Shown here piece after piece: positions 7,549 through 14,438 of a DNA stretch of 64,000 nucleotides. The translations under genes and the position numbers were made by a program. Origin of the DNA: Streptomyces microflavus (GTDB taxonomy: Bacteria > Actinomycetota > Actinomycetes > Streptomycetales > Streptomycetaceae); assembly GCF_014650075.1 (NCBI RefSeq), contig NZ_BMUG01000012.1:1-64000 (forward strand). The letters run 5' to 3'. The notes beneath the pieces were generated by a model that was not told where the DNA came from, ran no database searches, and worked only from the letters and a program-made list of their open reading frames with translations. Position 1 is the stretch's first letter, and every line of letters starts with the position of its first letter.

Positions 7549-8973
7549 ATGCGTCCGCACGTCGATACCCCCGCGAACGGCACCTCCCCCGGAGTCGGCC
7601 GCAGGTCCCTGCTCAAGGCGGCCGGGGCCACGGCCATCGCCTCGGCGGTCGCCGCGGCCGGTTCGGGGGCGGCCCACGCGTCCGAGGACGCCCCCTGGGA
7701 CGTGATCGTCATCGGTGCCGGGTACGCGGGCGGCACCGTGGCCCGTGAGCTGACGGCACGCGGTCTGTCCACCCTGGTCCTGGAGGCCCGCGACCGGATC
7801 GGCGGCCGCGTGTGGACCAGCACGTTCGCCGGGGAGCGCGTCGAGCTGGGCGGCGGCTGGTTCGGCCCCGGCCAGCAGCTCGTCGAGCGCGAGCTCGAGC
7901 GCTACTCCATCGGCACCACCCTGGACGTCGCCCCGACCGTCGCCGTCATGCCGGACGGGAACGGCTACCGGAGCGCACCGCCCGAGGAGACCTTCGGCAG
8001 ACTCGGAACCCTGTTCGACGAGTTCTACGCGGGCTCCGCCGAGTACTTCTCACGCCCCCTGGAGCCGCTCCACCGCAAGGACCTGCTGCAGAGCGTGGAC
8101 CGCCTGTCGCTGGCGGACCGCATCGGGCAGCTCGACCTGTCCCCCGTGGACCACCAGTGGGTGGCGGGCTCCACCGCGCCCTTCGCGGGCAGCAACGACT
8201 GGGGCGGGCTGACCGGCCTGGCGCAGTGGTACCAGCTGGCCGGCGGGACGTACGACGGGTTCCACTCGACCATGAGCCTGCGGCCCGACGGGGGCATGAC
8301 CTCGGTGCTGTCGGCGATGTTCGCCGAGTCCACCGCAGTGGTACGGCTCAACTCGCGGGTCACGTCCGTCAGCAGGGCCGGCGCCTGGACGCAGGTGCGC
8401 CTCAGCGGCGGGCAGGCGTACCGCTCGCGGGTGGTGGTCGTCGCCACCCCCGTCAACACCTGGAACACCATCGCCTTCACCCCGGGCCTGCCGAAGGTGC
8501 ACACCGACGCGGTCCGCGAGGGCGTCGGCGTACCGCACGCCACCAAGGTGTGGCTGCATGTGCGCGGCAGCTCGGAGGCGGTCTACGCGCAGTCCGACGA
8601 GACCGGCCCGATCCAGCTGCTGCTTCCGCAGCAGGAACTCCCCGGCGGACGGCTGTACGTCGGCTTCACCGGCCCCTCGCTCGACGTGTCCGACCGGGCG
8701 GCGGTCCAGGCGGCCGTACGCCGATTCATCCCCAAGGCCACGCTCGTCGGCCACCGGGCGATGGAGTGGAGCAAGGACACGTACGCGCGCGGCGGCTGGG
8801 GGCTGCGCCGCCCGGGCCAGCTGCTGCGCCAGCTGCCCGCCATCCAGGAGCCGCACGGACAGCTCGTCTTCGCCGGCTCCGACATAGCGAGCGGCTGGTA
8901 CGGGGCGTTCGTCGAGGGCGCGATCGAGTCCGGCCTGCGCGCCGCCGACCAGGCCGTGACCCTGGCACACTGA
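7549..8973 (+). CDS. Tat-exported flavin-dependent amine oxidase
   Basis: A 474-residue protein. The N-terminus carries a twin-arginine signal: GRRSLLKAAG followed by an Ala-rich stretch ending AHASE, around residues 17-46. Mature FAD-binding motifs follow: VIVIGAGYAGGTVARE (about 52-67) and LEARDRIGGR. The C-terminal FAD contact LVFAGSDIASGWYGAFVEGA is typical of flavin monoamine oxidases. The ATG follows a good AAGGAG. The enzyme should oxidise an amine to an imine or iminium with O2, outside the cytoplasm. It is the last gene of the visible cluster and is followed by a hairpin. An exported oxidase after a cytoplasmic imine reductase suggests late oxidation of the exported alkaloid. A general amine catabolic enzyme is the alternative. 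Confidence 0.88.
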   Translation: MRPHVDTPANGTSPGVGRRSLLKAAGATAIASAVAAAGSGAAHASEDAPWDVIVIGAGYAGGTVARELTARGLSTLVLEARDRIGGRVWTSTFAGERVELGGGWFGPGQQLVERELERYSIGTTLDVAPTVAVMPDGNGYRSAPPEETFGRLGTLFDEFYAGSAEYFSRPLEPLHRKDLLQSVDRLSLADRIGQLDLSPVDHQWVAGSTAPFAGSNDWGGLTGLAQWYQLAGGTYDGFHSTMSLRPDGGMTSVLSAMFAESTAVVRLNSRVTSVSRAGAWTQVRLSGGQAYRSRVVVVATPVNTWNTIAFTPGLPKVHTDAVREGVGVPHATKVWLHVRGSSEAVYAQSDETGPIQLLLPQQELPGGRLYVGFTGPSLDVSDRAAVQAAVRRFIPKATLVGHRAMEWSKDTYARGGWGLRRPGQLLRQLPAIQEPHGQLVFAGSDIASGWYGAFVEGAIESGLRAADQAVTLAH

Positions 8974-8990
8974 CGGCCGCCGCCGTCACC

Positions 8991-9026
8991 GCTCCCCTCC
9001 CGTCGCATGGGCGCCGGGAGGGGAGC
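8991..9026. terminator. 12-bp stem hairpin after the amine oxidase
   Basis: GCTCCCCTCCCG (8991-9002) pairs perfectly with CGGGAGGGGAGC (9015-9026) across a 12-base loop. It starts 17 bases after the amine oxidase stop, before a convergent gene. It probably marks the transcriptional end of the biosynthetic cluster. Confidence 0.75.
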
Positions 9027-9103
9027 AGCCACAGCGACGGCTCCCTCACGCCACTTGCGTACGGGAGGGGCCCTCGGTGGCGTACGGGAGGAGGCCCTCG
9101 CCG

Positions 9104-9682
9104 TCAGCCCCGGATGCGGGCCCGGCGTGACATCACCGCGCGCAGCACCCGGCGCCCCTCCGTGGACAGGTCCAGGGCCTTGCGCACCCCGGCCCCGCTG
9201 CCCGCCGTGCCGGCGGTCTCCGCGAGGATCTCCAGGATCCGGACCTGCCGCTCCAGCTCCCCCGCCACCAGCGGCCCGACCTCGGCCGCCGCCCCGCCGC
9301 GCGCCGCCTTCAGCAGGTCGGCGTCGTGCGGGGCGTCCCCGTCCGGGGCGTCGAACCGCCCGTGGATCTCCAGCGCGACCAGCGAGCAGGCGTCCGCCCA
9401 CTCCCGCAGCGGCGCGGGGGCGAAGTCGGACGGGGCGGCCCCCAGCATCGCGCGCACCCGTGCGGCCTGCCCGTCGGTGACGGACTCGTGGTCCATCGCC
9501 GTACGCACGGCCGTGAGGCGGATGGCCCATTCCCGCCCGTCCTCACAACTCGCCCACAGCGGTCGCAGCGGCTCGGCCCCCTCCGGCCCCGCCAGCAACG
9601 GCAGGCAACGGTCCAGGCAGGCCACGGCGCTGGCGGCGAGCGCTCGCTCGTCGGCGCGTTCGATCAGTTCCAGCAGACTCAT
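9104..9682 (-). CDS. Hypothetical cytoplasmic alpha-helical protein
   Basis: A 192-residue protein rich in Ala, Arg, Glu and Leu with predicted helical character, no signal peptide and no membrane segment. I do not recognise a domain. The start codon follows GAGGGA at good spacing, and codon use matches neighbouring genes, so it is a real gene. It is convergent with the amine oxidase and upstream of nothing obviously co-transcribed. It could be the first core gene after the biosynthetic cluster or a lineage-specific accessory. Confidence 0.7.
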   Translation of the reverse strand: MSLLELIERADERALAASAVACLDRCLPLLAGPEGAEPLRPLWASCEDGREWAIRLTAVRTAMDHESVTDGQAARVRAMLGAAPSDFAPAPLREWADACSLVALEIHGRFDAPDGDAPHDADLLKAARGGAAAEVGPLVAGELERQVRILEILAETAGTAGSGAGVRKALDLSTEGRRVLRAVMSRRARIRG

Positions 9683-9748
9683 CGACGTCTCCCTCGGTCT
9701 ATCGCGTACTGCGCCGAATGGCCGAAAAGCGTCACTTCTGAGCGGCTG

Positions 9749-10558
9749 TCACCGGTGAGCGCCCGGGACATCCGGGGCGGGAACGGGGGGCTGCGCCGCG
9801 CGCTCCACCTGCATCCGGGTCAGGGCGCGGACGAAGAGGAGGGCCACCACCGCGGCGACGATCTCCAGCGCGTCGGCGGCCGCCACCAGCCCGAGACCGT
9901 CCGGACCCGCCAGGCTGCCGGTCCTCCGATCGGTGATCTGGTCGGCGAGGACCGACGCCACCCACAGGCCCCACCAGAAGTTGAGCAGGGCCCGGGACAC
10001 CGCGACCCGGCCGCCCTCCGGGCTCACGGGGGCGCTGCCCGTCCAGATCCCGTCGGCCACCCGGTAGGGGAACCAGAAGTTGGCCACGGGGACGAACCAG
10101 CCGCCCACCGCCCACCCGGGGCCCATCCTCTGCACGCTCGGGTCGAAGACCTCGGCGTTCCGGCGGGTCCGGTGGAACCAGAGGATGAAGAGGACCCCGG
10201 TGACCAGGAAGACGCTCGCCTGGACGTCGGTGGTGACGTCGTGGAGCCGGTCGGCCCACCGGAGCCGGCTGCCCTGGGCGGCAGTGTCCGCGGCGTCGGC
10301 GACCCCCTGCCACATGTTCCGCAGGTGCAGTCCGGTACCGATGGCGGCCAGGTCGGTCGCGATGACGGCGCCCAGCAGGGCGGTGACCGCCCAGGAGAGG
10401 CCGATGGGCGAGCGGGGCCAGTCCCCGACACCCCAGCCGCCTGGGCCGACCTCGGCCGGAGCGAGATGGTCCGGCAACGGGGGCCGGGTTCCCGAGCAGA
10501 AGGTGCAGAGGCCGTCGTCGGTGACGGCCGTTCTGATGCGGCAGCGGGTGCAGAGCAT
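9749..10558 (-). CDS. DUF4328-type integral membrane protein with N-terminal Cys pairs
   Basis: A 269-residue protein. Its first residues are MLCTRC, followed by CTFC about 12 residues later, a possible small zinc ribbon. Several transmembrane helices follow, around LSWAVTALLGAVIATDLAAIG, ASVFLVTGVLFILWF, the NFWWGLWVASVLA region and IVAAVVALLFVRAL. The segment WAVGGWFVPVANFWFPYRV is the hallmark of DUF4328 proteins, whose function is unknown. The ATG at 10558 was chosen because a GGGGGA ribosome-binding site precedes it and the Cys motif begins there. A longer frame to 10663 lacks support. Confidence 0.8.
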   Translation of the reverse strand: MLCTRCRIRTAVTDDGLCTFCSGTRPPLPDHLAPAEVGPGGWGVGDWPRSPIGLSWAVTALLGAVIATDLAAIGTGLHLRNMWQGVADAADTAAQGSRLRWADRLHDVTTDVQASVFLVTGVLFILWFHRTRRNAEVFDPSVQRMGPGWAVGGWFVPVANFWFPYRVADGIWTGSAPVSPEGGRVAVSRALLNFWWGLWVASVLADQITDRRTGSLAGPDGLGLVAAADALEIVAAVVALLFVRALTRMQVERAAQPPVPAPDVPGAHR

Positions 10559-10696
10559 GAGGCGTTCCCCCCAGGGCGTGGTCGTGGTCGGTGACCTCTC
10601 ACGTCCCTCCCCAGGAAGCGCGCGGTCGGCGGACCGTAGCCCGTGGACGGTCCCGCTGTCCAAAGGCTTGCGGCCCGCCGGACCTCCGGGGTGCCG

Positions 10697-12307
10697 TCAG
10701 CCCGCGCTGCCCGTCCGGGCCGCCAGCTCCTGGAACTGTGCCCAGGTCAGGGCAGGCTTCCGCGGGTCCCAGAGCTTCTGCGAGGTCGCGACGAGCGGCA
10801 TCCTGATGCCGTCGGCGACCTGCTGGGTGGTCTGGGCGTTCGGCAGGTCGCCCCAGACGGCGAACCGGCCACCGAGGATCTGCGGCGAGTAGCGCTCCGC
10901 CACCGGCTCGGTGCCGCGCAGCACCATCGGGGTCCACTGCTCGTAGATCCGCTTGCCGGTCGGGTAGACGAAGTCGTTCGGCTCGCCGAGCACGTAGTAC
11001 AGGAACTCGTCGTTGAGGTTGAGCATCTTGTAGCCCGCGGCGAGGTACTCCTGCGGGGGCCGGGCGCCGATCTCCTTGCCGGTCCAGTACTCGATCTCGA
11101 TGTTCTTGGCCGCCTTGACCTTCGAGTCGCGGAAGAGGCCGTCGTTCCAGGCCTTGGCGGTGCGGCCCTTGGGCTCGACCACCTCCGCCCGGTCGTTGAG
11201 CCAGCCGGTGGCGAGGTCCTCGATGGTGGCGCCGGAGCCGTGCTTCTGCTCGGCGGCCCGCTGGAGCTGCGGGTAGGAGGCGGCCGGGTTGCTGACCATC
11301 AGCGCCTGGTACTCGTCGGCGCCCAGGTGCCAGTACTTCCCGGGGAACAGGTCGGTGTACTCGTCGAGCAGCTCGTCGATCAGCTTCGCGGCGCCCGGCT
11401 TGGAGATGTCGATGGACCCGCGCGACTCCCGGCCCTGGGTGTTGCGGAGCTGGAGGTCGGGGTGGGCGCGGAGCACGGCGCCGAGGTGTCCGGGCGAGTC
11501 GATCTCGGGGACGACCTCGATGTGCAGGCTGTTGGCGAGCCCGACGATACGGCGGACCTCGGCCTGGGTGAGGGCCTCGTCCGAGACCACCTCGGGGTGG
11601 GTCTTCGACTCGATCCGGAAGGCCTGGTCGTCGGAGAAGTGCAGGCCGAGCTGGTTGAGCTTGAGGTCGCCCATCTCGCGTATGCGGTCCTCTATCCACT
11701 CCGCGCTGTAGTGCTTGCGCGCGATGTCGAGGTTGAGCCCGCGCTGCGGCCGGTCGGGCCGGTCGTTGACGACGCCCTCCGGCACGGTGCCGTCCGCCTT
11801 GAGCGACTGCTTGAGCGTGCGGGTGCCGTAGAAGACGCCCGACTCGTCGGGGCCGGTGATCCGCACCTTCCGGTCGCGGACGGTGAGCGTGTACGACTCG
11901 GCGGGTCCCTTGTCCTTGGCGCCGAGGGCCAGCTCGACGTCGCCCGCGCGGGGTGCCTCGGCGCCCCGGTAGCGGATCTTCAGCTCCTTGGCGAGCAGCT
12001 GGGCCTCGTCGGCGAGCACCTGGCTGCCCCCGGCTATGACGACCGTGCTGTCCTTGCCCGGCTGCCAGCCGGGCCCGCGTGCCGCGGTGTGCTCGCGGAC
12101 CGCGGGGATCGTGCTCGGGGCGCTGGACAGCGGGTAGCTGCGGGAGGGCGACGGGGCGGCCGCCGTGGCGGAGGTCCCGGACGGTGACGCCGCGTCGCGG
12201 GAGGGGTGGCTGCCGGAGCCTTCCGGCCAGACGACGACGGTGAGGACGACGGCGGCTGCGGCCGTGACAGCCGCGCCGGTGACGAGGGCACCACGCGTGG
12301 GCGACAT
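10697..12307 (-). CDS. Secreted beta-N-acetylhexosaminidase, glycoside hydrolase family 20
   Basis: A 536-residue protein with an N-terminal signal/anchor (hydrophobic residues about 8-26) and a Ser/Ala-rich linker. A GH20b-like domain follows, then the catalytic barrel beginning RGLNLDIARKHYS. The catalytic Asp-Glu pair lies in WHLGADEY. Further active-site elements include LGLHFSDDQAF and EVVPEIDSPGH. The enzyme removes terminal N-acetylglucosamine or N-acetylgalactosamine by substrate-assisted catalysis and would act outside the cell on chitin or peptidoglycan fragments. The ATG is preceded by GGAGG. No DasR-type operator was seen in the upstream region. Confidence 0.93.
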   Translation of the reverse strand: MSPTRGALVTGAAVTAAAAVVLTVVVWPEGSGSHPSRDAASPSGTSATAAAPSPSRSYPLSSAPSTIPAVREHTAARGPGWQPGKDSTVVIAGGSQVLADEAQLLAKELKIRYRGAEAPRAGDVELALGAKDKGPAESYTLTVRDRKVRITGPDESGVFYGTRTLKQSLKADGTVPEGVVNDRPDRPQRGLNLDIARKHYSAEWIEDRIREMGDLKLNQLGLHFSDDQAFRIESKTHPEVVSDEALTQAEVRRIVGLANSLHIEVVPEIDSPGHLGAVLRAHPDLQLRNTQGRESRGSIDISKPGAAKLIDELLDEYTDLFPGKYWHLGADEYQALMVSNPAASYPQLQRAAEQKHGSGATIEDLATGWLNDRAEVVEPKGRTAKAWNDGLFRDSKVKAAKNIEIEYWTGKEIGARPPQEYLAAGYKMLNLNDEFLYYVLGEPNDFVYPTGKRIYEQWTPMVLRGTEPVAERYSPQILGGRFAVWGDLPNAQTTQQVADGIRMPLVATSQKLWDPRKPALTWAQFQELAARTGSAG

Positions 12308-12698
12308 CGGTCAGATTCCTCCGGGATAGGGGCCAGGGGACAGGTAGGGGGCAGGGATGGGTGAATAGGCTGAAAGGTTGACATTTTTGCTGACGATCTG
12401 CCCACCGAAAACCCGTGACGGGCGAGCGAAAGGCCGGACACCGCAGGTCAGGCGGTCGTCAAACGTTCCGTAACTCTCCCGTTCGGGTGATTTTCGGCCG
12501 ATCCCCCGGACGGCCGCCGACCGATCTCGCTAGCGTTGCGGCACATTCGTCTCCCGCTCCCCTTCCACCCCGTGCTCTCCTTCTCCTTCCACCCTGCGTG
12601 CGCCCCGCTTTCACCCCGCGTACGCCCCCGTCGGGCAACCTTGTTGCCCTCCTGCCCCTCTTCAGGGTCACAGATGTCGTTGATTCGAGGAGTCCACG
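12308..12698. other. Divergent intergenic region upstream of hexosaminidase and OHCU-like genes
   Basis: About 390 bases without a convincing gene. A relatively AT-richer patch with TTGACA at about 12378-12383 lies nearer the hexosaminidase. C/T-rich sequence follows, then GAGGAG at about 12687-12692. Promoters for both flanking genes must be here, but I cannot place complete -35/-10 pairs with confidence. Confidence 0.5.
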
Positions 12699-12773
12699 CT
12701 GTCCAGGTCCAGCGAGTCCCCCGCCGGCCTGCCGAAGCAGTCCACGCCCCCGGCCGGGCGCTCCGCCATACCC

Positions 12774-13298
12774 GTGCAGCACCGCCGTCCACCGCAGGTG
12801 GGCGGCGCCCCCGGCGTACCGCCGGCTGATGTGGCGGCCGGTCTCGCCCGGTTCAACGAGGCCCCCTTCGCCACCGCCGAGGCCGCGCTCCTGGAGTGCT
12901 GCGGCAGCCTCCGCTGGGCCCACCGGATGGCCGCGCACCGCCCCTTCCCGGATCTGGCGTCCCTGCTGGCCGCCTCCGACGAGGCGGGGTACGACCTGGC
13001 CCCCCGGGACATCGCGGAGGCGCTCGCCGCCGAGCCGGCTCCCTGTCTGCACCACGACGCGCCCCGCGCCGCCCACCTGGCGCTGCAGGCCGCGCACGCG
13101 GCGTACGAGAGCAGATTCGGCCATTCCTTCGTGATCTGCCTGGACGCCCTCCCGCCCTCGCAGCACGTGGACCAGGTCCTGGCCGGGATCCGGGTCCGGC
13201 TGGCGCACGAGGTGGACGAGGAGCGGGCCGTGACCGCCGACGAGCTGCGGCGACTCGCCCGGAGCCGGCTGGTCGAGCTGGTGACCGAGGACTGGTGA
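12774..13298 (+). CDS. OHCU decarboxylase-like protein with altered active site
   Basis: A 174-residue protein from the GTG at 12774. It matches the 2-oxo-4-hydroxy-4-carboxy-5-ureidoimidazoline decarboxylase family of purine (urate) breakdown in ARFNEAPFATAEAALLECC, SLRWAHRMAAHRPF and YESRFGHSFVICLDA. The family's AHPxIG catalytic segment is replaced here by AAEPAPC, with Glu (13032-13034) where the catalytic His is expected. The following WSxxEQ-type segment is missing. It is therefore probably not an active decarboxylase, and no uricase or HIU hydrolase gene is nearby. Start choice is uncertain: a GAGGAG lies seven bases before an in-frame CTG at 12699, whereas the GTG has no clear ribosome-binding site. 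It lies upstream of sdhC on the same strand. Confidence 0.72.
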   Translation: MQHRRPPQVGGAPGVPPADVAAGLARFNEAPFATAEAALLECCGSLRWAHRMAAHRPFPDLASLLAASDEAGYDLAPRDIAEALAAEPAPCLHHDAPRAAHLALQAAHAAYESRFGHSFVICLDALPPSQHVDQVLAGIRVRLAHEVDEERAVTADELRRLARSRLVELVTEDW

Positions 13299-13448
13299 CC
13301 GGGGGCTGGTGACCCGGGCGGCGGGCCGGTCGGCCCGGCCCCGGGGGGCGGCGGCCGGGAAAGGGCCGCTCTAGCCCGTACGTGCCTGTTTGATTGCCAC
13401 TTTGATCACACCAGAGGCCCCGGCGCGAACGAACCGACAAAGCGTCGC

Positions 13449-13454
13449 TACGAT
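13449..13454 (+). promoter_or_regulatory. Possible -10 element upstream of sdhC
   Basis: TACGAT lies about 87 bases before the sdhC start in a less GC-rich stretch and matches a Streptomyces housekeeping -10 element. No clear -35 hexamer is seen at standard spacing, so this is tentative. Confidence 0.25.
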
Positions 13455-13540
13455 GGCCGGGGCCGGTGGACCGTACCCGGCCGGGTCAGACCGACAGTCA
13501 AGCCGGCCGACCCCAATCCCCGCTCCCGGAGGGTTCTTCC

Positions 13541-13921
13541 GTGCCGGCTGGAACGCTGTACCGCGGCCGGGAAGGCATGTGGTCCTGGGTGGCTCATCGA
13601 GTCACCGGTGTCCTCATTTTCTTCTTCCTGTTCGTACATGTCCTGGACACCGCTCTCGTCCGCGTCTCCCCGGAGGCCTACGACGAAGTCGTGGCCACCT
13701 ACAAGACGTGGCCCGTCGCGTTCCTCGAATACGGCCTCGTGGCCGCGATTCTCTTCCACGCGCTCAACGGTCTGCGGATCATCGCCGTGGACTTCTGGGC
13801 CAAGGGCCCGCGACTGCAGAAGCAGATGCTCTGGACCGTCGTGGGCATCTGGATCGTGCTGATGGTCGGGGCCCTGTACCCCGTCCTCGGTCACGCCGTA
13901 CGCGACATCTTCGGGAGCTGA
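13541..13921 (+). CDS. sdhC: Succinate dehydrogenase cytochrome b556 subunit
   Basis: A 126-residue membrane protein starting at a GTG after GGAGGG. It has three transmembrane helices: GVLIFFFLFVHVLD, FLEYGLVAAILFHALNG and TVVGIWIVLMVGAL. WSWVAHRVTGV is the conserved quinone-site entrance, and the His in LFHALNGLRII is the usual heme ligand. It anchors the SdhAB catalytic subunits to the membrane and passes electrons to menaquinone. It is the first gene of sdhCDAB, with five bases to sdhD. Confidence 0.95.
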   Translation: MPAGTLYRGREGMWSWVAHRVTGVLIFFFLFVHVLDTALVRVSPEAYDEVVATYKTWPVAFLEYGLVAAILFHALNGLRIIAVDFWAKGPRLQKQMLWTVVGIWIVLMVGALYPVLGHAVRDIFGS

Positions 13922-13926
13922 GGCCC

Positions 13927-14409
13927 ATGTCCAGCGAGACCTCTTCCGCAGCCGCGATCGGCGATGTCGAAGGCGTGAGCCTCTACGACGTCGACCACCC
14001 GGCCCCGGTGATCGAGCCCCCGCGCAAGCGGACCAGCAAGACGCCCAAGGCTTCGCGCGGCAACTTCGAGATGTACGCGTGGCTCTTCATGCGCCTCTCG
14101 GGCGTCGTCCTGGTCGTCCTCGTCATCGGCCACCTGCTGATCCAGCTGGTGCTCGACGGCGGCGTCTCCAAGATCGGCTTCGCCTTCGTTGCGGGCCGCT
14201 GGGCCTCGCCGTTCTGGCAGGCCTGGGACCTCATCATGCTGTGGCTCGCCATGCTCCACGGCGGCAACGGCCTGCGTACGGTCATCAACGACTACGCCGA
14301 GCGGGACAACACCCGCTTCTGGCTGAAGATGCTCCTGTACACCGCCACGGTGTTCACCGTCCTGCTGGGCACGCTGGTGATCTTCACCTTCGACCCGAAC
14401 ATCCGCTAG
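13927..14409 (+). CDS. sdhD: Succinate dehydrogenase hydrophobic membrane anchor subunit
   Basis: A 160-residue protein with a soluble N-terminal extension of about 45 residues (MSSETSSAAA..) followed by three transmembrane helices: LSGVVLVVLVIGHLLIQLV, AWDLIMLWLAMLHGGNGL and LLYTATVFTVLLGTLVIF. The LMLHGGNGLRTVI-like segment holds a conserved heme-binding His. The ATG is just downstream of the sdhC stop. It partners SdhC in the membrane domain of complex II. Confidence 0.94.
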   Translation: MSSETSSAAAIGDVEGVSLYDVDHPAPVIEPPRKRTSKTPKASRGNFEMYAWLFMRLSGVVLVVLVIGHLLIQLVLDGGVSKIGFAFVAGRWASPFWQAWDLIMLWLAMLHGGNGLRTVINDYAERDNTRFWLKMLLYTATVFTVLLGTLVIFTFDPNIR

Positions 14410-14438
14410 GCGCCGGGACAGAGGGACCAGAGGAAACC

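Noticed and set aside
7372-10696. Mobile element at the cluster border
   Set aside because: No transposase, integrase, terminal inverted repeats or tRNA attachment site was found near the junction.
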